Below the pieces are notes generated by a model. That model was not told where the DNA came from. It searched no databases and was given only the letters and a program-made list of their open reading frames with translations. DNA of 64,000 nucleotides. Source: Paenibacillus plantarum (lineage in GTDB: Bacteria > Bacillota > Bacilli > Paenibacillales > NBRC-103111). Location of the stretch: the NCBI RefSeq assembly GCF_013141695.1, contig NZ_WHNY01000004.1:310001-374000 (forward strand), given 5' to 3'. The position numbers were made by a program, and so were the translations under genes. Positions 16,731-26,000 of this stretch are shown one piece after another; position 1 is the stretch's first letter, and each line of letters starts with the position of its first letter.

Positions 16731-19166
16731 ATGAAAGAAAATCAAAGAACACTTCTTTTTAGCCTATGTTTCACTTTCATCTTTACCTTGATGCTTGGGT
16801 GCTTCATCGTTGTAAATTCATCTGTTGCTCAAGCGTCTTCACCACCTTCTTACACGCTCGATGAAAAGGTAGCTTATCAAAATGATGGCTCAAATAACTT
16901 TTGGTGGACTCACATGCGATGCGCAACCATTCCGGGCGGTCCAAGTCCCCAAATCATGTGTACCGTTTCCAAAGATAAAAATGAGAGCCCTACCAATTTA
17001 ACCGATGTTTTCTATGATATCGCCTACACTTCCAGCACAGATCTCGGGGAAACATGGTCATCGCTTACAACCATCCCCCAATATCAATGGAAGACATTAC
17101 CGGATGGTTACCAGGGTATGTTAATTGATCCCGTACCCGTTTATCACGAAAAAACAGGAAAGATCATCCTGTTCGGCATGGCACAATCATACAGTCTTAC
17201 TTTTACCAAGAAACATAACTACCCCGCTTATGCGATATACGATCCTTCCACTTCAACTTGGAGCAGCGATTGGTATATATTCGACTGGCCTAATGGACTC
17301 GGCCATACCGGCAGTGTTTATCCTTATGAAGTAGACGATGGTACCGGAGACATGCTTTGGCCAATCAATTTAATGGACGGAACGGGCAATGTAAAGGTTG
17401 TTAAAGCATCATTTAACGGGACTGCGCTTTCTTACATCAGCCAAGGTACATCAGTTCCCAATTCAGGGGGCAACGGGAACCGTTCTGGTATTGAAACATC
17501 CATTACCAAGTACAATAACGAATATTTTATGACCCTTCGCGATGATATCCAGAACAGATTGGCCAAAAGCAGCGACGGTTTAACCTGGCAGTCAGCAGTG
17601 ACTTTGCAATGGGAGGACGGAACTGCTGTAACCGGAAGTATGAATACGCAGATGCATTGGGTGACGCAACCGAATGCGCTATACCTGGTCTATACGCGTC
17701 AAGATGATTCTAACACGGATATCCTCAGATATCGGGCTCCCTTATGGATGGCTGAAGTCGATCCGGTTACGCTTCGGCTCAAAAAAAACACAGAACAAAT
17801 CGTGATGTCGATAACGGACAACCGGGCGCAATTAGGCAATTTTGGAACCACTGCGGTTACGTCTGATTTGAGCCTCGTGACAAGTAACGAATGGCATTCC
17901 CTCGTTCCGAATCGAGCCATCGTTTCGAGAATTTGGTGGAATAAGTCTATAGTCGGTAACTGGAGTTTAGATGAAACTTCAGGAACTACTGTTGTGGATT
18001 CCGCTACCGGCCTTAATCCCGGAACCATTGTGAACGCGACACGAAACACGAACGGCAAATTCGGCAGCGCTTTAAACTTTGACGGCAGCGGCGATTATGT
18101 GACCTTAGGCCATCCTGCCAGCGGTGCCTTTGATTTCGGAACCTCACAAAACTTCTCGGTTTCTGCTTGGGTGAAAACCAGTGTGACGGGCACAACTAAG
18201 TATATTTTGAATAAAGGAGATACGAACGCTTCGTACTGGTTACGCCTCGAGGCGAACAATACCATTAAATTCCTCCTCGACTATGGCAGCACCTTTGACG
18301 CCGCTCAATCGACAGCCACCTATACGGATGGGCTATGGCATCATGTTGTTGGTGTCGCCGACCGAACAGCAGGTCTTAAACTATACGTCGACGGTGTATT
18401 AGTTGGGCAAGATACCAGCCCTACAAGCGGGACCATCTCCAACTCCCTTCCATTAACCATTGGAAGCAATTCTACAAGCACAATGAATGGTTTGATTGAT
18501 GAAGTTAGACTATACAACTATGCTTTGAATGCATCGGAAGTGGGACATTTATACGGGTTGAGCGGATATTGGAAGTTTGATGAGACCACAGGAAGTACAG
18601 TGCTGGATTCTACCTACAATGGTTATCATGGAACAATTACAAATGCTGTTCGGAGTGCGAGCGGTATGTTTGGCGGTGCTTTAAGCTTTGACGGAAATGG
18701 TGATTATGTATCTTTGGGAGATCCCTTCAGCAATGATTTTGATTTCGGTAGAACAGGGAACTTCTCCGTTTCCACATGGGTGAAGACAAGCGTCTCTGGT
18801 ACAATCAAATATATGTTGAATAAAGGAGATACAAATGCCGCATATTGGTTACGATTTGAAACAAATAATACGATTAAGTTTCTGTTGGATTATGGTAGTA
18901 CCAGTGATGCGGTCCAATCGACAGCAACCTTTGCAGATGGGCAGTGGCACCATGTTGTAGCCATAGCCGATAGAGTTTTGGGGCTAAAGCTGTACGTTGA
19001 TTCTGTTTTGGTCGGCCAGAACACTACACTTACGGGAGGCAATATATCTAATGCATTTCCTTTGACCGTAGGCGTCAACTCCGCAAGCACGATGAACGGC
19101 CTGATTGACCAAATTAGCATTTATGCTTATCCATTAAGTGCAGCAGATGTGCAAAGCTTGCAGTAG
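16731..19166 (+). CDS. Secreted BNR-propeller protein with two LamG modules
   Basis: Exported protein of 811 aa. A signal peptide ends near AQASS (about residue 36). Residues about 40-405 form a sialidase-superfamily propeller; Asp-box-like STDLGETW and SSDGLTW are visible. Two tandem concanavalin-like LamG modules follow (about 415-605 and 608-808), each opening with a W(S/K)xDETxG motif and sharing long similarity (NFSVS.WVKTSV, KYxLNKGDTN). The modules probably bind glycan, while the propeller may cut it; the activity is unknown. GAGAGGAG precedes the ATG. It is transcribed away from the dehydratase unit and may provide its substrate. Confidence 0.82.
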   Translation: MKENQRTLLFSLCFTFIFTLMLGCFIVVNSSVAQASSPPSYTLDEKVAYQNDGSNNFWWTHMRCATIPGGPSPQIMCTVSKDKNESPTNLTDVFYDIAYTSSTDLGETWSSLTTIPQYQWKTLPDGYQGMLIDPVPVYHEKTGKIILFGMAQSYSLTFTKKHNYPAYAIYDPSTSTWSSDWYIFDWPNGLGHTGSVYPYEVDDGTGDMLWPINLMDGTGNVKVVKASFNGTALSYISQGTSVPNSGGNGNRSGIETSITKYNNEYFMTLRDDIQNRLAKSSDGLTWQSAVTLQWEDGTAVTGSMNTQMHWVTQPNALYLVYTRQDDSNTDILRYRAPLWMAEVDPVTLRLKKNTEQIVMSITDNRAQLGNFGTTAVTSDLSLVTSNEWHSLVPNRAIVSRIWWNKSIVGNWSLDETSGTTVVDSATGLNPGTIVNATRNTNGKFGSALNFDGSGDYVTLGHPASGAFDFGTSQNFSVSAWVKTSVTGTTKYILNKGDTNASYWLRLEANNTIKFLLDYGSTFDAAQSTATYTDGLWHHVVGVADRTAGLKLYVDGVLVGQDTSPTSGTISNSLPLTIGSNSTSTMNGLIDEVRLYNYALNASEVGHLYGLSGYWKFDETTGSTVLDSTYNGYHGTITNAVRSASGMFGGALSFDGNGDYVSLGDPFSNDFDFGRTGNFSVSTWVKTSVSGTIKYMLNKGDTNAAYWLRFETNNTIKFLLDYGSTSDAVQSTATFADGQWHHVVAIADRVLGLKLYVDSVLVGQNTTLTGGNISNAFPLTVGVNSASTMNGLIDQISIYAYPLSAADVQSLQ

Positions 19167-19344
19167 AATTCCAACAATCACAATAAAAAAGGTCGCAAAT
19201 AATGAAACTGACAAGTATACCCTTACTTTATTGGATAAACTATGCAGCCAAACCAAACAATTTATTGATCCATTCAACATCGGAAATAGCAGGTGATATT
19301 TCAACCTGCTGTTTCCTTAGCATATGAAAGGCTTCAATTCCCGC
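19167..19344. other. Short gap before the relic region
   Basis: Holds the probable terminator of the BNR-LamG gene at 19283-19315 and no recognisable gene. Confidence 0.5.
19283..19315 (+). terminator. Hairpin downstream of the BNR-LamG gene
   Basis: GGAAA-T-AGCAGGT pairs with ACCTGCT-G-TTTCC, a 12-bp stem with one mismatch. The T-tract after it is weak, so it could also be a relic. Confidence 0.45.
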
Positions 19345-20086
19345 TTATTTTTCTTCGGCTGTCATGTCGCTTGATGTAATACCTGAGGCGTTAACTAGTT
19401 CTCCCCTGTATGAATAACTTCCCTTTAGTTTGTCGTGAACCGCTGTCACTGTCGACTGAGCTTGCGGAGAATTGGCGTCCAGCGTTTGCGTATCGATCAG
19501 CACGCCATTCTCATACAGATGGAACTGCGTCCTATTCGTCCCCCACCACATGTTCATCGTAATGTTGAAGACGCCTTCACCGTCCCAGTTATCGCTGGAA
19601 CGAACAGTCTTTGTTGGAGTAGCCCCCTGACTTGCACGTTCAATGAATCGCTTCGCGTAGTTCCGAAGGCATTCGTCAACTCCGAAACATAACGGTACGT
19701 GCCGTTTGTTTAATCGTTCCCGACCAGTTGGCGTTGACGCCCGAATCGATCACATAGGTAGAATAGCCACTAGCATTCTCTTTCGTTGCAAACGTAACGG
19801 AACTCTTCGCATCCCAAGTTGGTTGCGTCGTTGTTGTAAAGAAAATTTGAACCATTGGATCGTTTGCATTATTCTTCAATCGAACTCGGACATAGCGATT
19901 CGCAGCGAGGCTGTTCAGGTTGTCAGCGGATACCATATAAGGGGCCGTTCCGCTACTCCTCAGCGTTAAGATCCCTCCAGACACCGTGCCGCTAATCTGG
20001 TTGGCCATTGACCAACCTTCCAGGTTGCCGTTTGAATTAAAATCCCACTGCAACCCGTAATTGCTATAGGCGATTGACGGTGCCCA
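19345..20086 (-). pseudogene. Relic of a secreted glycan-binding protein C-terminus (frameshifted)
   Basis: Three pieces of one former coding sequence lie in different frames on the minus strand. About 19690-20086 encodes a beta-sandwich binding-type module (QWDFNSNGNLEGWSM onward). After a frame change near 19690 comes a module end GTYRYVSELTNAFG, closely matching GTYRYYAELSNASG in the giant glycosidase at 23068-28002. After another frame change near 19620 comes a second such module containing NMWWGTNRTQFHLYENG, which resembles the last module of the same glycosidase. There is no start codon with a ribosome site. It appears to be the decayed tail of a paralogous enzyme. Confidence 0.8.
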
Positions 20087-20340
20087 GCCGGCTCCCGTCG
20101 TGTCTACGACCTGTACTTTGGGTGCGGGTATCGTGTACAGCTCGCCCCCCTCCAGATAGGAACATCCCTTGTCTCTCCTTGTAATAAGGAGCCTAGCACC
20201 GAACTAGCACCTCCCATTGCCGCATTGCTTGGGCCAAGCTTTCTTCATCGTCCGAAGATGTTCAGCTCAAGATCTCGAACTCCGTTTCATTCGGTGTAAT
20301 AAAATCTACAAGCTGCGTCAGTTCACGAGAAAATTGGGGA
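20087..20340 (-). pseudogene. Ribokinase (PfkB family) relic fused to the glycan-binding relic
   Basis: Minus-strand translation gives disconnected pieces typical of ribokinase: ELTQLVDFITPNETEFEIL, then DDEESLAQAMRQWE, then after frame changes GGELYTIPAPKVQVVDTTG ending GAG just where the PfkB signature VDTTGAGD should continue. Stops and frameshifts interrupt it. Instead of the missing Asp the sequence runs directly into the glycan-binding relic in the same frame. The join at about 20087 is therefore a deletion junction between two unrelated genes. Confidence 0.78.
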
Positions 20341-20552
20341 TAACATTTTTTGTTAATGCGATCACTCTATTGAATGACCCAAATTCAAACATCTCTGTAA
20401 GGAGAAAATGGCTTTTGCCGCGCTTCTCATGATTGGGTATGTTCTGGCCGTATTGATTGTTTTTTTCCTGAGCTTCCAGGACCAACTCAAATGTTCACAG
20501 CGATGTATGAACCTTTTGCAAAAATTTTGGAAAGATAGGAAACTCAGCAAGA

Positions 20553-20720
20553 TTATCGCTTATGCAGCCACATCCACTTCTGAAGCTCATACAGTAGTGC
20601 ATCTAGCTCCTTCGATTTTTGAAGTACCATACGGGACTCTAATCCATATTTATCACTCGCTTGATGCATTTCATTCCGAATACGCTCGATCTCCAGTACG
20701 ATTTGAGTTAGTCGCTCCAC
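20553..20720 (-). CDS. Spo0E-like aspartyl-phosphate phosphatase, small
   Basis: Probable 55-aa Spo0E-family protein, which dephosphorylates Spo0A-P or other response regulators and so delays sporulation. The signature SKELDALLYELQ matches the family SQELDxLLxxY core, and the preceding helix IERIRNEMHQASDKYGL fits the antiparallel hairpin fold. I chose the GTG at 20720 because GGAGGG lies 7 nt upstream; the open frame extends to 20798 without such a site. It sits beside relics and has no functional link to the sugar genes. The final residues KWMWLHKR extend past the usual core. Confidence 0.72.
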   Translation of the reverse strand: MERLTQIVLEIERIRNEMHQASDKYGLESRMVLQKSKELDALLYELQKWMWLHKR

Positions 20721-21168
20721 GAAACCACCCTCCACATCATATATCGGGAAAACTTTAGAGAGGCTAACGCTTTCGTTGTTTCCTACACTGACCCGCACTT
20801 TGTACCGTCCTCAAAATCGATGTCGAAAAACGGGCTGGCAGCGGTCAGAAACCAACCCACTTCATGCACAAAAAGAGCGAAGCCTCATCGGTCCCGCTCT
20901 TAAAATGCAAATCCCATAGAAAATCCATGTCTGCCAGAAATACAGAAAGATAGTAAAAGAGCAAGTGTAGTAGACCGGGACAACATGAAGGCGCGAGGAA
21001 ATAGAGGAGGAGATTTCTATCCCATATTTTTCCATATAATACCATTGTAGTACACGCCCACATCCCAACATGCAACAATTGTTTTACGTTAGCATAATTT
21101 AAAATTCATCATATTCTTTAAAAAAAGTAATTTGGAATACTTCTAACTTCAAGGATTTTTTCTTCTTT
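20721..21168. other. Gap with no recognised gene
   Basis: 448 nt between the Spo0E-like gene and the second deacetylase. Open frames here are short, lack ribosome sites and match nothing I recognise. It is probably part of the same decayed zone plus the Spo0E promoter. Confidence 0.5.
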
Positions 21169-21930
21169 TTACTTTAAATGGATTTGGCCGCCGCCTCTTA
21201 CTTCGATAATTTGATTGTCCACTTGAAGCCATACAGATAATGCTGAAGGATTATAGACAAATTGACACGAAGCAGCGAATTTAAGGTTTTGAAATGCTTT
21301 TAGATAATCCACGATCTCCATATTGGTCGCATACCAGATATCTAACCTGTTCCCGATAAACTCACAGAAGTTTTCAATCAATGACCAATTATTATCCTGA
21401 TCAAACTCATAGCTATGCCCCCATACATACAGCATGTACAAATATTGCGTTTTATTCAAGTTTACAAAGGTTTCAGCCACATTCATTAAGTCCGAATTAT
21501 GATGACATGTAGGCCTCCACGCCAACAAATCATCAGGCATCGCAAATTGCCCCGTACTCTGTGCAGTTCTTGCATACTCCACACCCAGATAAGGCAGCAT
21601 TTCTATTATTGTCTTGCTGTACGAACCATTTGGATATTCAAAAATTTCTTCTATGATTTGCTCCTTCGGGCACCTTGCAATCGTAGGATGCGTCAACGTA
21701 TGTGCGGAAACTTCATGTCCACCATACAGTTCTGCAACCTCCTTCTCCGATATACGGCCATCTGTGCCAAGCATCCCCGAGTTAAGATGGAACGTTCCTC
21801 TTATTCCAAACTTATTAAAAACTTCCACGAGTTTGATATCGGCGGTTTGACCATCATCATAACTCATTGTCACAACTTTATGCTTTCCCTGAGGAAAAGC
21901 CATCATGATTTTAGGCATAACTCCAGTCAT
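21169..21930 (-). CDS. NodB-type deacetylase-like protein with internal deletion
   Basis: Paralogue (253 aa) of the protein at 4876-5679. It keeps SYDDG (Asp25, Asp26), SAHTLTH (His77, His81), WRPTCHH, YVWGHSYEF and SALSVW. Aligned with the paralogue it lacks about 17 residues between PKEQIIEEIF and EYPNGSYSK, in frame, in the stretch that carries deacetylase motif 3. It may be inactive or altered. No signal peptide. The start at 21930 is uncertain: GAAGGG lies very close to it, and an ATG four codons later is the alternative. It follows the propeller gene by 9 nt and is probably co-transcribed. Confidence 0.75.
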   Translation of the reverse strand: MTGVMPKIMMAFPQGKHKVVTMSYDDGQTADIKLVEVFNKFGIRGTFHLNSGMLGTDGRISEKEVAELYGGHEVSAHTLTHPTIARCPKEQIIEEIFEYPNGSYSKTIIEMLPYLGVEYARTAQSTGQFAMPDDLLAWRPTCHHNSDLMNVAETFVNLNKTQYLYMLYVWGHSYEFDQDNNWSLIENFCEFIGNRLDIWYATNMEIVDYLKAFQNLKFAASCQFVYNPSALSVWLQVDNQIIEVRGGGQIHLK

Positions 21931-21939
21931 TTCCCTTCA

Positions 21940-22992
21940 TTATTTTATCACTCCAATAGTTATTGGTTCGCTAGTAGCCACTGCAATACAACGAAACTCA
22001 TCTTGTCCTTCGAATATGATCAGCTTAGTCACATCACCAGGATTGTAAGACCTACTCGCGCAATAAAAGTGATATAGCACCCCGTTCCAATAGATTACAC
22101 TCGACTTATGAGCATGGATTTCATCAAGTTCTCCTTGGGCTCCATGTGGAAGCAGCGGCTGCTCAAACGCACGCCAATTTGTTAAATCGTCAGAAAACGC
22201 CAGGGCCCCCTGCGCGTGACGGCCATCGAAGCCAAAGGCAAAATTGACCCACTGCTGACCATCATGCTTTATACAAGGGTCGCTAATAAATTGACTAAAA
22301 AAGCTCTCTTCCTTCACTTCAAGTATGGGGTTGTTCTCATAGCGTTCCCAATGGATTAAATCGTTCGAGAAGGCAAGCCCCGTCTCTTCTTTCCAAGGCC
22401 ACTGCTCCTCGCGCTTAGCATTGTAAAACATCCAATATCTCTCTTCATGTTCGATAACGCAGCATTTATATAAACCTGCCTTTTCCCAAACCGCTCCATC
22501 TTGATTGGTAAAGACAGGCTGATCAAGCCTATGCCATTCCAGTAAGTTCTCATCCTCTGTCCAAGCGAGTCCCATCACGGCGCCGCCTGCTTCATAGCCC
22601 TTATCCGGATAAGCGTGGTAGATCATCCAATAGCGATTGTCTATCTTTTTGAGTCGCGGTAGGTCGTACAGGCCATTTGACTCCAGCAGCATCCATGATC
22701 CCGCAGCACCCACATGATCCCATCTTTCATCCGTGCGCAATCGCGGGAGAATAATCGCCTTATGCTCCCATTCCAACAAATTCGAGCTTGTCGCAAGCGC
22801 TGTCTGATATCCTACTCCGTCAAATCCGACGTACATCATATAGAAACAATCCTGATGGGCAAAAACAAAAGGACAATCGGCAGCTTGCGAATCAAAATTG
22901 CCTTCCATTCCCGATCCGCTCAATACCGGACGGTCGAGCCTATAAGGTGTATGCAGCTGTGTAAATTGCTGAATATTATTTTTCGACATCAT
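21940..22992 (-). CDS. Five-bladed propeller glycosidase-like protein (GH43/GH130-like)
   Basis: Cytoplasmic protein of 350 aa with repeated propeller blades of the type seen in GH43, GH32 and GH130 (ATSSNLLEWEH, AWTEDENLLEWHR, AFSNDLIHWER, AFSDDLTNWRAF). Such proteins act on arabinosides, xylosides, fructosides or mannosides by hydrolysis or phosphorolysis; which applies here cannot be told. Start ATG 22992 has AGGTG 6 nt upstream, better than the upstream GTG at 23001. It is followed by the deacetylase-like gene and preceded by the terminator of the giant glycosidase gene. Confidence 0.78.
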   Translation of the reverse strand: MMSKNNIQQFTQLHTPYRLDRPVLSGSGMEGNFDSQAADCPFVFAHQDCFYMMYVGFDGVGYQTALATSSNLLEWEHKAIILPRLRTDERWDHVGAAGSWMLLESNGLYDLPRLKKIDNRYWMIYHAYPDKGYEAGGAVMGLAWTEDENLLEWHRLDQPVFTNQDGAVWEKAGLYKCCVIEHEERYWMFYNAKREEQWPWKEETGLAFSNDLIHWERYENNPILEVKEESFFSQFISDPCIKHDGQQWVNFAFGFDGRHAQGALAFSDDLTNWRAFEQPLLPHGAQGELDEIHAHKSSVIYWNGVLYHFYCASRSYNPGDVTKLIIFEGQDEFRCIAVATSEPITIGVIK

Positions 22993-23015
22993 GAACCACA
23001 CCTAGCTTTCTTTTT

Positions 23016-23053
23016 TGTAAAAACACCTGCTCCCCATCGAGAGAGCAAGTGTT
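23016..23053 (-). terminator. Terminator after the 1644-aa glycosidase gene
   Basis: ACACCTGCTC (23023-23032) pairs with GAGCAAGTGT (23043-23052) with one mismatch and is followed on the minus strand by TTTTTAC. It ends the glycosidase transcript just before the propeller gene. Confidence 0.75.
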
Positions 23054-23067
23054 CAGGAATCATTTTA

Positions 23068-26000
23068 TCAACTATTTACGATCACAATTAACTTCCCGCT
23101 AACCTTAGCTCCCGCATAATTCAGGAGTTCAACTTGGTACTCATACGTACCTTTCGGTTTATTGCGGATCGCCGTTGTGACCGACTGCGCGCTCGGCGTG
23201 CGATCAGCAAGCTGTCGCGTATCGATGAGTATGCCATTTTCATACAGTCGGTAGGTCGTACCATTAGTCCCCCACCACATATTCATGCTGACGTTGAAGT
23301 TTCCGTCACCATCCCAATTATCATGGGAGAGAACGGGCACCGCCGGTGCTGCTTGGGTAACCGTTACCGTATGCACATCGCTTCGTGTTGTACCCGATGC
23401 GTTGGAGAGCTCCGCATAATAACGGTAAGTACCATTAGGTCGGTACGTAACGGATGTGACGGTAGTTTGAGCATTCGGCGAATGCGCTGTGAGGGTTTGC
23501 GTATCGATCAGTACGTCATTCTCGAAAAGCTTATACGTACTGCCGTTATTTCCCCACCACATGTTCATAGTAACCGAGTACTTGCCGTCCAGAATTCCAG
23601 TGTCGTACCCATTATCATCCGACAACACCGCTTTGCCAGGAGCATCCTGAGGATTCGGTTTCGGCGAAGGCTTCACCGTAACGCCCCCATTCCCCTCACT
23701 ATGAAGGAAATACGTGGCATCATTCTGATTGAACGAAACTTGAACCGGATATACCTTTTCCTGATCCGCGTTCGCTTCCAATTGGATGGTGTAGTTGAGC
23801 AGTGCTATCCCATTCACATCGGTAATAGCCGTTCCGATCGTATTCCCGTATACCGCAAAGGACACGGCTTCCCCGGCAATCGCTTGCCCATTCCTATCCT
23901 GCAATGTAGCCCTTAATTCTACGGAATCATTTAGCTTTCCTTCCGCATTAGAGGCTGCCAGTACCGTGCTATGGTACAGTTTGAAAGGAATCGTCTGCTC
24001 GGTCGCATTTCCTGCCTGATCAACAGCTTGTACGTATAACGTATGATTCCCTTTGCTAGTTACTGGGGTGCCAGATGTCCAAACTTCCTCATCCAAAAGC
24101 GTGCGAACGGTTTGCAAATCACCGTCTTCATCTTCGGCTTTCACGACCGGAATTACTTGATCCGTGTAGCTCTCCCCTGCCGTTACACCTTCCATGGTGA
24201 TGACGGGAGACGTTGGCGCTTTGATCCATTGAACCGTTCTGAATTTTTTGGGATCTTTGGTTTCACCAATACCGGAGCCCCACTCGATATACCCTTTACG
24301 ACCGGTACCATCGTTATCATTAACAAGCAACGAGAAGCTGAAGGCCCCATTCGTTTCCGGTTTGATCGGCACAAGCTCCGACCATGGAAGCGCAAGTTCA
24401 TAGACCGTAACCTTTTGTGCTTCATCGCGCGATACCCGCAAAGAGCCGTTCGTCACAAGCTCCCTGACGCTGGTATTAGGCGATGAATAACGAAAGATTT
24501 GCGGCCCTTGCGGTGTTTGGGATAGTCCAATTTCATACCATCCCAAATTCTCTCCAGGGATACCCGCCATCGCAGCAAACTGCAGGCTGTCATTTTTCCA
24601 AATTTCCGCTCCGCTTATAGATGTATAATTCACATCGTCAATGATTTTCGCGGTCAAATAGAAATAATCCCGATCCCAATTCACCCATACGCTGCCGTCC
24701 AAATCCGTTGGACCTGTGTAATTTTGCATTTTTACCGTTCCTTGCGACAATTGGGCGACTGGCGGCGACGCGATGATCGCTGGGTCAGCCGAGCCATCAA
24801 GCAGCAGCGTACCAGGAAGGATCGGATTGAAATCCAGCTTCCCTCCATAAACGTAAGATGGTTTTCCGTCAAGTTGGATGGTCACTTGCGCTTGGTTGCT
24901 AACGCCGTAATTAAAGCCGCTCAGCGGAATATCAAACGTCTTGGTGGTGTCTGGAGGAATCACATCGTTCAAATTCTGTGTTCCTGACTGCGTACCAAAC
25001 TGCCAATCAGCTTTCCTGACGGTTAGCCCTTGCTGCTTAGAATAGTTCTGGATTTGGATCTTCAATGCTTCCCCATTCGTATTCACATCCGTAATAACAG
25101 GGATGATTCTTGCACGATAGGAAGGGAGGGTCTGAATCGCATGCTTCAGTCTTCCAATTCGGTTCCCACTCACGGTCAAATCACCTGTTACGTAGCGAAT
25201 GCCTTCCTGACTCAATCCAGGCAGAGCAAACGGCTGTGACGCAATCTGACCGGTTCCCGCGTTCAAAGGATAGGTTGATCCTTCCACTGCGAATGAAGCA
25301 GTGAGCGACGATGTGGATGCATTATTTGCTTCCACAGTCAGCAGCACGGGCTCACCAGTTACGGCTTCTGCCCCCGTCAATGCGAACGTCGAATCGACCG
25401 CAATACCGTCAATATCACTTTGAATGTAAATAGGTTCGGCGGTTAGTGTCATATACACCTTGCCATTCAGTGGTGTAAAGGTTTCCGTGTTCCCCATGAT
25501 ATCCGTGACTTGAATCGGTACATTCGTTTGAATGGCTGCCTGCACGGGGGTATTAGCCCAAACAACCCTTAGCTTCTGGCCGTTTTTATCAAATTTGTAG
25601 CTGGTTATGCCCGTACCGACGGTTTCTTGTTCGACAAATGAGGCTCCAATTAATTCTCGGGTCATCGCCCCGTAAGCCGCATAGGCTGGTTTCGGCGTGA
25701 ATTGGCCCTTGGGATCGTTCTGATGTCGAATGAGACCAAAATTATTTTCGCCATAGTCGGCTTGCATGCCATCGTTCATCAAGTCGTACCAGAACACTTT
25801 CTCGACGCCGGCGCCCAGCGCCTGCACATAGGCACGCACCAAATAATCCGCTTGCGTTTTTTCGACTACGCCCGTGGTACCAATGTGTGTCGGCCAGCCG
25901 ACTTCTGTAATCCAAAGCGGTTTATCTTGACCTTGATTATATTTCCGGATCAAGCTTTTCGCATCAAGCACAGCCTGCAGCATGCCATCTGGAGTTAGAT

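Noticed and set aside
20408..20758. Plus-strand frame starting with a hydrophobic stretch, with AAGGAG nearby
   Set aside because: It runs antisense through the Spo0E-like gene, the spacing to the start is too short, and the part after the hydrophobic stretch resembles nothing.
20845..21078. Minus-strand 77-codon frame in the gap
   Set aside because: No ribosome site, no family resemblance, odd Trp/Cys-rich composition.
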